Under the pieces are notes generated by a model. That model did not search any database. It was given only the letters and a program-made list of their open reading frames with translations, and had not been told where the DNA came from. Positions 33,218-41,173 of a stretch of DNA of 64,000 nucleotides are shown here, piece by piece (position 1 is the first letter of the stretch; each line of letters opens with the position of its first letter). The stretch comes from Rariloculus sp965263005 (GTDB lineage: Bacteria; Pseudomonadota; Gammaproteobacteria; Steroidobacterales; Rariloculaceae): the NCBI RefSeq assembly GCF_965263005.1, contig NZ_OZ253579.1:4154001-4218000 (forward strand), read 5' to 3'. Made by a program: the position numbers and the translations under genes.

Positions 33218-35656
33218 TCATTCCAGGTCCCGGGCAATGCGGAACCCGAGATCCTCTCTCGGCTGGGAACCGTAATTGCGATAAGCAAGCCGCAAGTCCG
33301 TCACAGTAGCGCTCCGCCAGCTCGCGCCCCGAATCATGTTGAAACGGCCGGTTTCCGGGCCGAGCGGATCAATCTCAATGGCCTCGGGCGTCGTCACCCT
33401 GACCTCGTAAATGTCCTGGAGCCACTCCGACACGTTGCCTCCCAAATCGTAGATGTCAAGCACGTTAGGCGCGAAGCTGCCCGTGGGCGCGGATACCGCG
33501 AACGCGTCGTTGTAGGTCACGAGCGTCGTCGGCAGGATGAACGACGCGGCGAGATCGGCGTAATTGCCCGATCGGTCCGGCGGCGGCGGCGCCTGTCCCC
33601 ACGGATAAATCAACGGCTCCTCGCGTTCCGCGGCGCGCGCTGCCCAGGCCCACTCAGCCTCCGTAGGCAAGCGGTATCCGTTCCTGAGCGGCCGGATCGG
33701 CGCCCAGGAAGCTGCCGTCGGGACGTACACCGGTTGCAGCCCGTCCTGCGCGCTGAGCCAATTGAGATACAGCACGGCCTGTTCCCAGGAGACGCGAACG
33801 ACGGGCTGGTCGTCCCCGTCCAGCGACATCTCCGCGAACTCGCCCGAATAGTGATCCGGGTCGAACATACGAAACTCGGCGTTGCTGACTTCGCGCACAC
33901 CGAGATAGAAAGCGCGGCTGATCTCGACTTCGCGCAGCGTCTCGTTGGATCGCCGCCCCTGCTCGCGCCGCGACGAGCCCATCGTCAACGTGCCGGCGGG
34001 CACGAGCCTGAGCTCCTGCCCGAGCGGGGTTCGCGCGATGCGCGGATAGCCGCTACCGGAGGCGTCGTCGAGCACCTCAAGCTCGAAACTCAACGTCTGC
34101 GTAAACCCCGGCCTTGGCGTGATTTCGGCGCCCTGCGGCAGAAACCCGTCATGACGAATCTCGATCTCGTGGTTGACCGTCAGGAGATCGAGCGTCGCGG
34201 GAGTCGCGCCCTGGAGGCTGCCGTCGACCCAGATCTCGGCGTTCGAAGGATCGCTTTGCACGACGATTTCGCCCAACAATGCCTCAAGCTCAAGTTCGAG
34301 AACGCGGCCGCTGTCGGCCGCGACCGACAAGTCACGCGTCACGGAAACGTAGCCAGGCTTGCTCAATACGATTTCGTGTGTCCGCGAAGGGCTGAGACGC
34401 AACCGCAGCGGGGTACGGCCGCGATACTCTCCATTGACGCTGACGGCCGCTTCGCTCGGAACACTGACAAGCTCGACGCGCCCGTCGGCTGGGTCGAGCC
34501 TGATAAGCGGGAGGCTCTGCGCAGCGCCGGCAGCGACGTTGAGCAGCATTCCCCAGGCGTTGTAACCGCCGAGCTGGACTTCGATCCGATGCTCGCCGGC
34601 CGTGATCTCGACTTCCATCGGTGTGATGCCGACAGTTTCGCCGTCGACAACGATTCCGGCGCCTGGCGGGACGGTGCTGATCGTCACCGGTGCCCAATCG
34701 GGCGTGAGCTCCGCCGTCAGCAACTGCCGCTCGCGGCCGCCCTCGACATCAAGCTCGCGTACCTCGGGGAGGTAGCGGTCGGCAGAAAACTCGATGCGGT
34801 GCACGCCAGGCTCCATTTCGAAATCGACGAGCGGCGTCCGGCCGAGCAGCGCGCCTTCGATGCTGACGTCGGCGCCGGCCTCGGGCTCGGTTCTGAGCGT
34901 GATCAAGCCCGGCAACCTCGTGAACGCCAGCTCAACCGACTGATCGGGCAATTGCCCGACCTCGATCGTCGTATCGAGCGGATAATAGCCTTCGAGCCGC
35001 GCGGACACCCGATGCGATCCCGAGCGCAACAACAAACGATCGCCCAGCCGGACTTTGAACAAGGTCGCCGGCAAGCTGAACTCTTCGACGACGGGCTCGA
35101 ACACGATCTGCACGGACTTCGCCGTGAAAGCGAACCAACCGAGCACGGCGAGCATCGCGAATGCGGCCCCGACCGCTATCGCGGCTACGCTCGGCCGCTT
35201 GAGCCGCGACTGATTGGCCGTGGCCGCGGCCGAGCGAAATGCGACGGGCGCAATTGCAATCTCGTCCCCACCGCCGTCGCCGCCGCGAGCGAGTTCCTCG
35301 AGATCGGGGGGAGCGGTGTCCCCCGCGGTGACTCGGGCTTCGATCGACACAGTCAACCTGGCAGCGGCGATGGCGCAGGTCAGGCGCGCGCTGTCGAGCG
35401 CGATGACTTCGCCGTCGCCAAGCTTGCGTGAACTTTTCAGCAACTCGCCGCCGACGCGAAGATTGGCCGTGTTCCTTCCTGCCTGCACGAAAAACACGCC
35501 GTCGAGCACTCCGATCTGCAGTGACCCCGAAACACCCTCGAGTCGGATATCGTCCTCGGCCCGCCCGCCTATCGTGACCGGCAGCGACTCGGCTTCGAAG
35601 TAGCGCGTGTGCCCTGACTCCTTCGTGCTAAGGACCCAGTCGTTCGATTGCCTCAT
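33218..35656 (-). CDS. FHA-like / transmembrane / PEGA-repeat / formylglycine-enzyme-fold protein
   Basis: An 812-residue protein. Residues 1-105 resemble a divergent FHA domain (FEAESLPVTIGGRAEDDIRL). A hydrophobic helix lies at about 155-178 (SVAAIAVGAAFAMLAVLGWF). Four PEGA-like beta repeats follow at about 247-317, 322-387, 391-460 and 462-528, with the hallmark PxGAxxxVDGxxxGxTPxxxE (for example VPPGAGIVVDGETVGITPME). Residues 545-810 have the FGE/sulfatase-modifying-factor fold: VPAGTLTMGSSRREQGRRSN, NGYRLPTEAEWAWAARAA, LGGNVSEWLQDIY and IRGASWRS. The cysteines of active FGE near the C terminus are absent (RGASWRSATVTDLRLAYRNY), so it is probably a binding module. The N-terminal part would be cytoplasmic and the rest periplasmic. 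Confidence 0.85.
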   Translation of the reverse strand: MRQSNDWVLSTKESGHTRYFEAESLPVTIGGRAEDDIRLEGVSGSLQIGVLDGVFFVQAGRNTANLRVGGELLKSSRKLGDGEVIALDSARLTCAIAAARLTVSIEARVTAGDTAPPDLEELARGGDGGGDEIAIAPVAFRSAAATANQSRLKRPSVAAIAVGAAFAMLAVLGWFAFTAKSVQIVFEPVVEEFSLPATLFKVRLGDRLLLRSGSHRVSARLEGYYPLDTTIEVGQLPDQSVELAFTRLPGLITLRTEPEAGADVSIEGALLGRTPLVDFEMEPGVHRIEFSADRYLPEVRELDVEGGRERQLLTAELTPDWAPVTISTVPPGAGIVVDGETVGITPMEVEITAGEHRIEVQLGGYNAWGMLLNVAAGAAQSLPLIRLDPADGRVELVSVPSEAAVSVNGEYRGRTPLRLRLSPSRTHEIVLSKPGYVSVTRDLSVAADSGRVLELELEALLGEIVVQSDPSNAEIWVDGSLQGATPATLDLLTVNHEIEIRHDGFLPQGAEITPRPGFTQTLSFELEVLDDASGSGYPRIARTPLGQELRLVPAGTLTMGSSRREQGRRSNETLREVEISRAFYLGVREVSNAEFRMFDPDHYSGEFAEMSLDGDDQPVVRVSWEQAVLYLNWLSAQDGLQPVYVPTAASWAPIRPLRNGYRLPTEAEWAWAARAAEREEPLIYPWGQAPPPPDRSGNYADLAASFILPTTLVTYNDAFAVSAPTGSFAPNVLDIYDLGGNVSEWLQDIYEVRVTTPEAIEIDPLGPETGRFNMIRGASWRSATVTDLRLAYRNYGSQPREDLGFRIARDLE

Positions 35657-35676
35657 CCGCGCTCGACCCCCGTCGC

Positions 35677-37182
35677 TCAGATCGGCTCGACACAGATGAC
35701 GCTGACTGGCGTCACCTCGCGTCCGGGTAGAACTGTGAAAGATTTTCGAATATCCCGATAGCCTCTGCGGCTTCCGACTACCGTGTAGGTGCCGGGCCGG
35801 ACCTCGATCTGCGTGGTCTTGAACGCGCCGAGCCGGCCGACGCGGTAGACCGTGACCTCGGTCAGCTCATCGGACTCCAATTGCACGGGCAACGGCGTTC
35901 GCGCAGCAACGACGAGCTGATCGAGGCGGGCAAGCTGCTCGCTGATCCCGGGCCCGGGATCGGCAATTCCGCGCGCTTGTGCGACAAGCAGCTCCGCCTC
36001 CGACAAAACGGTATCGGTCAACAACAGTTCCGGGTTCTCGATCAGATTGACGAGCTTCGCGTCAAGGTCGTCCCGCGCCCGCGCGCGCGCGAGACCCTCG
36101 ATCGCGAACTCGAGCGTCGCATCGGTCGCAAGCGCTTCGGTGTACTGCGCGATCGCGCGGTCCCAGAGCTCGCGGCGCTCGAACGCGAGCGCCCTGGCCT
36201 CGGCCATTTCGATCCGGTCGAGCTTCAAGCCCTGTTCAGCCAGCGTCAGCCCGTCGCGAGCCTCGGCGGAGTCCGACCTCATTTGCAGGGCTGCGCGAAA
36301 ACGAGTCTCGGCCTCCTCGAAATCCTCTTCCGCCAACGCGGCGAAACCGCCCGAAAGCAGGGCGCCAAAGCGGGCGCGAGCGATTTCGGCCATCACAGCT
36401 GTCAAAGCCGTACGCGCCGGGGCCCAGCGCTCATCGATAGCGAGCGCCGCGCGGTAAGCATCGGCCGCGGCATCGAATTCCTGCTCGCCGCGCAACTCAT
36501 CGCCGCGCCGCACGAGCGCGATGACCTCGGGTAGGCGCTCGGCGCGTGCGCGCCCGTTTAGCGCCACCTCGTTCCCGGGCTCGATTCCGAGCACCAGATC
36601 GAACTGCTCGATCGCAAGCCCGGCGTTGCCGGCCTCCAACGCTTGCCGGCCGCTGTCCAATGTTGCGGCGACAATCTCCTGCGAGCGCGCGAGCAACCGT
36701 GCTCCGATGTCGAGCGCTTCCTCGTAAGCCGTCACGGCCACGGCGAAGGCGTCGCCCAGCAGCGCGTCATCGCCACCTCGCGCCGTCTCTTCGTAGCGCA
36801 CCCATTGCTGGCCGCCCCAGTCGACCGCCGCGAGCGCCTCGAGGCGCGCTTGCTGGGGCAGAAGATCGGCCAGTAGCGATTCGGCCCGTGCTTCGAGCGC
36901 CGCGAGTTCTTCGTCGGACAGGACAGGACCCGCCGGCTCCGGTACCTCGATGACAGCCGGCTCCTCAACCGGCGCGTTCGCCGCCCGTTCATCGACCCAG
37001 CTCGGCAGCACGAAGAACACGGCCGCTGCAATCGCGAGCAACACGCCGGCTGAAATTCCGAGCCAGGGTAGTCGGCGCCCGGTCCGACTCGGCCGCCCGG
37101 AACTGCGCTTCGCGGCGCCGAGCCCCGGCTTGACCGCGATGATGGTCTCGTCGTGGTGCGGACGCTCTTCTGTTTCGGTCAC
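35677..37182 (-). CDS. Single-pass membrane protein with TPR-like helices and C-terminal PEGA-like domain
   Basis: A 501-residue protein. The cytoplasmic N terminus (1-38) contains ETIIAVKP, with a threonine that could be a kinase site. One membrane helix lies at about 41-62 (LGISAGVLLAIAAAVFFVLP). About 85-420 is helical with TPR-like pairs (AGNAGLAIEQFDLVLGIEPG, GEQEFDAAADAYRAALAIDE, EEDFEEAETRFRAALQMRSD and ELWDRAIAQYTEALATDAT). The C terminus (about 440-501) is a beta domain with VRPGTYTVVGSRRGYRDI, similar to PEGA repeats. Its ATG overlaps the kinase stop by four bases (ATGA), so the two are coupled. It may be a direct substrate of that kinase; this is inferred from position. Confidence 0.78.
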   Translation of the reverse strand: MTETEERPHHDETIIAVKPGLGAAKRSSGRPSRTGRRLPWLGISAGVLLAIAAAVFFVLPSWVDERAANAPVEEPAVIEVPEPAGPVLSDEELAALEARAESLLADLLPQQARLEALAAVDWGGQQWVRYEETARGGDDALLGDAFAVAVTAYEEALDIGARLLARSQEIVAATLDSGRQALEAGNAGLAIEQFDLVLGIEPGNEVALNGRARAERLPEVIALVRRGDELRGEQEFDAAADAYRAALAIDERWAPARTALTAVMAEIARARFGALLSGGFAALAEEDFEEAETRFRAALQMRSDSAEARDGLTLAEQGLKLDRIEMAEARALAFERRELWDRAIAQYTEALATDATLEFAIEGLARARARDDLDAKLVNLIENPELLLTDTVLSEAELLVAQARGIADPGPGISEQLARLDQLVVAARTPLPVQLESDELTEVTVYRVGRLGAFKTTQIEVRPGTYTVVGSRRGYRDIRKSFTVLPGREVTPVSVICVEPI

Positions 37183-38045
37183 TGCCGTCTCGACTCCTTG
37201 GCGAGCACTGATTCTATGACATTAGCGAACTCCGATACGCTTCCGATAGAGCGGTCGTCGCTCGGAGCGAGTGCGGCGAGCACGAGCTTCTGCAGCGCTG
37301 CGAGTTCCTGGCTATCTTCGAGCTCGACCGAAGCGGGTAGCTCGGGCGCACCCCGCAGAGCGCTGGCGCCCGGCGCGACCCCGAATGGCAGCCTCCCCGA
37401 CAATAGCTCGTAGAGCAGCACGGCGAATGCATAAAGGTCCAGTTGCGGGGCTACGCGGGTGAGCCGGGCATGCAAGGGCCGATGTGCTGCCGTCGTGCCG
37501 TGCTCCGAGCAAGGCTCGCCAATCCGGGCCGCGGAACCGAAATCGATCAGGCGCGCCCGGCCTCGGCTGTCGAACATCACGTTGCGCGCCTTGACGTCGC
37601 GGTGGGCGAAATCGCGGCCATGCAGGTACTCGAGCGCGCACAGCAAATCTCTCGCGGGAGCTATCCAGTGACGAGGCGCAGCGCCTGCAAGGCTCACGAG
37701 GTCGCCGCCGCCGAGATACTCGTATACGAGCGCCGCGCAGTCCGGCTCGTCGACGAACGCGCCGACCGCGACGATGCCCGGATGCTGTAAGCTGCCAAGC
37801 ACCTCATACTCGCGCCTTAGCAGCGCTCGGGCGCCGGGCCGTGGCAGCCAGTCCGACTTGAGCACCTTGACGGCGAGTCGTCGCTCGTCATCGGCCGCGC
37901 CAAACCAGACCTCGGTCATGCGGCCGGCAGCGAGCCGCCGTTCGAGACGTACCTCGAGACCGGCAAAAGCGCCGGCTCTCAATCGGAGCGCGTGTGGGGC
38001 ACCGTGTCCCGGTGCGTGGCTAGCTGGCCGCGCCCCCGTTTGCAT
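37179..38045 (-). CDS. Serine/threonine protein kinase
   Basis: A 288-residue Hanks-type kinase without a membrane segment. Visible are VAVKVLKSDW-like LAVKVLKSD with the ATP lysine near residue 60, the catalytic loop FAHRDVKARNVMFDS (Asp150), the metal motif LIDFGSAARIGEP (DFG 168-170), and LDLYAFAVLLYELLSGRLPF. The glycine loop is degenerate (LAAGRMTEVWFGA). Its 5' end overlaps the upstream lipoprotein gene by 26 bases and its 3' end overlaps the TPR-like gene by four. In an operon with one clear FHA domain and one FHA-like domain, it likely phosphorylates threonines read by those modules. Confidence 0.92.
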   Translation of the reverse strand: MQTGARPASHAPGHGAPHALRLRAGAFAGLEVRLERRLAAGRMTEVWFGAADDERRLAVKVLKSDWLPRPGARALLRREYEVLGSLQHPGIVAVGAFVDEPDCAALVYEYLGGGDLVSLAGAAPRHWIAPARDLLCALEYLHGRDFAHRDVKARNVMFDSRGRARLIDFGSAARIGEPCSEHGTTAAHRPLHARLTRVAPQLDLYAFAVLLYELLSGRLPFGVAPGASALRGAPELPASVELEDSQELAALQKLVLAALAPSDDRSIGSVSEFANVIESVLAKESRRQ

Positions 38046-39354
38046 CGGTCACGGCTTCCTCGGCGTCTGCCTCCTCGCCGGGAGGCGCCTGCACTTCGAG
38101 CGATGGGCTTTCTTCCGCGGGTTGCGTCTCGACTTCCACATAGACGTCCAAATTCTCCGGCTCGAAGCCCGTCTCGCTGGCCAATAGCTGCTTGAGAAGA
38201 TCGCGCCACTCCGCGTACTGGGCTTCAACTGTGCCGGTCAGGCGGTGCTGCGTGCCTTGTATCTCAACCACGAGCGGCTCGACCGCTTCGTCGAAACTGA
38301 GCGACAACTCCTCGAGCGTTTCGGTATGCAGGCGTCTTTCCTGGCGCCGGATCGCGCCTGATCTGATCATTTCCATACCAATGTGCGTGATGCCTTGCTG
38401 TATCAGGTAGTCGGAGTAGGCGTCGTTGGACGAATTGGAGCCATAGGCTATGGCGGCCAGGATCGATGCGATGCCGAGGCCCGTTTGCCACCGCGACTGG
38501 CGCGTGATCTCGCGGATCGCGATCGCCTCCTCACGCGCGTATTCGCGCCAGCTATCGTAGGTCGGCGCTGCTTCGGACGAGAAACTCGCGTAGTGCTGAT
38601 TTAGCGTGTCGAAGAACAACTGCTCGCGCTGCCGAATCTGTTGCGTACGTCCGAACGTCGGATCTTCGGCCGCCGGCAGTCGAACGGGCTCGAACACGCC
38701 GCGGCGACCCTCAGCGACATATCCGTCGAACGCCTCCGGGCTGAGCTCCGCCGCATAGCGCAACTCCGCCACGGTGCGGATTCCACGCGCCTCCTCGTCC
38801 GACAAGTCGGCCCGGATCGCGGCGAGATCGTTAGAGATCGAATTGAACAGGTCCTGGTATGGATCTTTGTCCGGATAACGCCGGCGGTTGAATGCCCCGG
38901 CCGCCGTTTCCAGCTCGTAGGGCTCATCGAGCCAGACACGGCCCGCCGCGTCCTCAGCCATGACAAGCAGGCGCACGTTCGCGCCGTCGGACTGCTGAAT
39001 CTCGGCGGTCACGTTCAGGTCCGCGGCCGTGGACGCGTTGGGAGAGACCCAGACGCCGCCCCAATGGCCGCTGGTCTGCAGAGTGTCGCGGAGCTCGACG
39101 GCCATGTACAGCGCTTCGGTGCGGCGGACTTGCACGTAAGTGCCCTGGTCCAGCAATTCCTCGAGCTCGTCCTCGCCGATCTCACCCTCGGGAACACCGG
39201 GATCAAACACGACGATCCCGACATCGAGCAATTGCTCCTCAGGGATCGCCTCGACGCTCGACACAAGATCAACCGAGTGGGCGACGATCACCTCCGATGT
39301 AGTGCAGGCGGTCAGGCAAAAAAGCCCGACCAACAATATGCAAATTCGGTGCAT
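38020..39354 (-). CDS. Lipoprotein of unknown function in the envelope operon
   Basis: A 444-residue protein with a lipoprotein signal peptide (MHRICILLVGLFCLTACTTS, lipobox LTAC). The first 160 residues look like a mixed alpha/beta domain (LLDVGIVVFDPGVPEGEIGE, then YMAVELRDTLQTSGHWGGVW), similar in feel to outer-membrane assembly-type lipoproteins that probe paralogous antigens. A hydrophobic/glycine stretch near 285-305 (TGLGIASILAAIAYG) follows, and the C terminus is acidic and low in complexity. The N-terminal sequence lacks an inner-membrane retention Asp at +2 (CTTS), so an outer-membrane location is likely. I do not recognise a family. Confidence 0.75.
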   Translation of the reverse strand: MHRICILLVGLFCLTACTTSEVIVAHSVDLVSSVEAIPEEQLLDVGIVVFDPGVPEGEIGEDELEELLDQGTYVQVRRTEALYMAVELRDTLQTSGHWGGVWVSPNASTAADLNVTAEIQQSDGANVRLLVMAEDAAGRVWLDEPYELETAAGAFNRRRYPDKDPYQDLFNSISNDLAAIRADLSDEEARGIRTVAELRYAAELSPEAFDGYVAEGRRGVFEPVRLPAAEDPTFGRTQQIRQREQLFFDTLNQHYASFSSEAAPTYDSWREYAREEAIAIREITRQSRWQTGLGIASILAAIAYGSNSSNDAYSDYLIQQGITHIGMEMIRSGAIRRQERRLHTETLEELSLSFDEAVEPLVVEIQGTQHRLTGTVEAQYAEWRDLLKQLLASETGFEPENLDVYVEVETQPAEESPSLEVQAPPGEEADAEEAVTDANGGAAS

Positions 39355-39369
39355 CAGTCCTTCCCCTTT

Positions 39370-40551
39370 CTACTGTCGCGCAACGATCTTGACGTACTCG
39401 TTGTATTCGTCCCAAAGCGTTGCCCGAAGGACGGGATCTTCCTCTTCGGTGGCCAGTTCACACAGTTGGCGCGCGACCGTGTCTTCGTCATTACAGCCTT
39501 CGACCAGCTCGGGAACTTCGTCGTTGAAAACGTCTGCCGGACGACGCCCCGCAGTGCGTTCGCCAGACCCCACGGAGGCACCAACGCCGCCGCCTGTCGT
39601 CGCGTCCTCATCGTCTGAATTGCTTTGATTTCCCTCGAACCCGTCGGGCGAATCACCGATGCCGGCAGCCTCGGTGAACACTTCGTCGGCTGCAGTGCCC
39701 GTGCCCGTGCGCGCGAGCACTTCCTGCTCGGCTCCCAGGATTGCGTCAAAATCGCCGAGCGAGCGTTCGAAGGCGTCGGCCGCGCCGGAACCCGTCGAGG
39801 CTTGGGAACCGTCACCGAAGACCCCGTCCTCCAGGCCGCCGGCTTCACCCTGACCACCCTCCGCAGTGCCGTCCTCGCCGCCCGCCGCCGCGGTTCGCGA
39901 GTCGCCTCCGGCACCGGCCTGATCCTGCTCACCACCGGCACCAGCCTGATCCTGCTCACCGCCGGCACCAGCCTGATCCTGCTCACCGCCGGCACCGCCC
40001 TGATCCTGCTCACCGCCGGCACCAGCCTGATCCTGCTGTCCGCCGGCACCAGCCTGGGCCTGCTCACCGCCGGCACCAGCCTGATCCTGCTGACCCTCAG
40101 CGCCGGATTGACCCTGCTGACCGTCAGCGCCGGATTGACCCTGCTGACCGTCAGCGCCGGATTGACCCTGTTGCCCATCGGACCCGGTCCGAGCCTGCTG
40201 CCCGTCAGCGCCAGTCTGACCCTGCTGACCGTCAGCGCCGGATTGACCGGACGAGCCCTGCGAACTCGACGGCGATGGAATCGAACTCTGCGGACCCGGT
40301 TGTCCGCCCGAGGGCGAACTTTGCCCACCCGAAGGCGAACTCTGCCCACCCGAAGGCGACGACTGACCACTTGGAGGCGAGCTTGATCCCCCCGAAGGGG
40401 AGCTCGGCCCACCGCTTGGTGGACTCGGGATGCTGGAGGGACTCTGCGGACCCTGCTGACCCTGCTGACTCATCGGCGGCGTCGAACTGCACGCGGCGAG
40501 ACCAGCCGCAAGACAAATCGAAAGGCACACTCGAAGCATTCTAAATTCCAC
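39370..40551 (-). CDS. Lipoprotein with collagen-like Gly-X-Y / 9-residue tandem repeats
   Basis: A 393-residue lipoprotein (signal MEFRMLRVCLSICLAAGLAA, lipobox LAAC). Residues 25-95 are Ser/Pro/Gly-rich (SPSGGQSSPSGGQ). About 98-215 is built from 9-residue units such as GADGQQGQS, drifting to GAGGEQDQA, that read as Gly-X-Y triplets. The rest (about 216-393) is acidic and ends in a possible small domain with a Cys pair (VEGCNDEDTVARQLCELATE). The 27-bp units at DNA level are prone to copy-number change. The start is GTG 40551 because GGAGG lies six bases before it; ATG 40539 is the alternative. It is probably the first gene of the ten-gene operon and diverges from the DUF4399 gene. Confidence 0.78.
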   Translation of the reverse strand: MEFRMLRVCLSICLAAGLAACSSTPPMSQQGQQGPQSPSSIPSPPSGGPSSPSGGSSSPPSGQSSPSGGQSSPSGGQSSPSGGQPGPQSSIPSPSSSQGSSGQSGADGQQGQTGADGQQARTGSDGQQGQSGADGQQGQSGADGQQGQSGAEGQQDQAGAGGEQAQAGAGGQQDQAGAGGEQDQGGAGGEQDQAGAGGEQDQAGAGGEQDQAGAGGDSRTAAAGGEDGTAEGGQGEAGGLEDGVFGDGSQASTGSGAADAFERSLGDFDAILGAEQEVLARTGTGTAADEVFTEAAGIGDSPDGFEGNQSNSDDEDATTGGGVGASVGSGERTAGRRPADVFNDEVPELVEGCNDEDTVARQLCELATEEEDPVLRATLWDEYNEYVKIVARQ

Positions 40552-40679
40552 TGTTCACCTCCCTCGACTCGGGCTGGAGGTCATGCGCAATACAGCCATT
40601 CTTCAACGTTATGTTATGTTAGTAACGGCCTCGCGAGCATAAGTTCACCGGACCTGTTGAGGATCTTAAGGAATCATTG

Positions 40680-41135
40680 ATGAGAACAATACCACTGTTC
40701 GCCTACTTGCTTCTATCAATTCCCCCCGGCCTCGCCACGGCTCAGGATGCATCGCCAGCGGGCGAGCTGCCGAGAACGCCGGCGCCCGACGGCGCAATGG
40801 TCTACTTCCTCGCACCGCAGGACGGCGCAACCGTTTCGTCGCCGTTCACCGTAAGCTTCGGCCTGCGCGGCATCGGCGTCGCACCGGCGGGCGTGGTGGC
40901 ACCCGACACCGGTCATCATCACCTGCTCATCGATGTCGACGAGCCGCCTCCGGAAGGCCTGCCGCTCCCCGCGACAGATCTGGTTCGCCATTTCGGGGGA
41001 GGCCAGACGGAAACCGAACTCGAGCTGCCGCCGGGCCAGCACGCGCTGCAGCTCGTCCTCGGCGACGCGCTTCACATCCCGCACGACCCACCCGTGCGAT
41101 CCGAGGTCATCACGATTACCGTCGCGGCTCCGTAG
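40680..41135 (+). CDS. DUF4399 exported protein
   Basis: A 151-residue secreted protein with a signal peptide (MRTIPLFAYLLLSIPPGLAT, cleavage near ATAQD). The mature part shows DUF4399 features: VYFLAPQDGATVSSPFTVSF, GVVAPDTGHHHLLIDVDEPP with clustered histidines, and LPPGQHALQLVLGDALHIPH, ending in VRSEVITITV. The histidine pattern suggests metal binding, but the function of the family is unknown. ATG 40680 has an AAGGA element seven bases upstream. It is divergent from the envelope operon; the 128-base gap contains AT-rich TTATGTTATGTTAG but no convincing promoter pair. Confidence 0.85.
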   Translation: MRTIPLFAYLLLSIPPGLATAQDASPAGELPRTPAPDGAMVYFLAPQDGATVSSPFTVSFGLRGIGVAPAGVVAPDTGHHHLLIDVDEPPPEGLPLPATDLVRHFGGGQTETELELPPGQHALQLVLGDALHIPHDPPVRSEVITITVAAP

Positions 41136-41173
41136 CTCATCGCGCACGCTCCACAAACCGATACCGACAACGG

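Noticed and set aside
39899..40255. Tandem 27-bp repeats as a CRISPR array
   Set aside because: The units are directly joined without unique spacers, keep a reading frame and encode 9-residue protein repeats.
39625..40386. Long plus-strand reading with repeated leucine-rich units (AGTSLILLT)
   Set aside because: It is the antisense reading of the Gly-X-Y repeats in the lipoprotein. The minus-strand frame has a signal peptide, lipobox and a strong ribosome binding site, so the plus-strand reading is a shadow.
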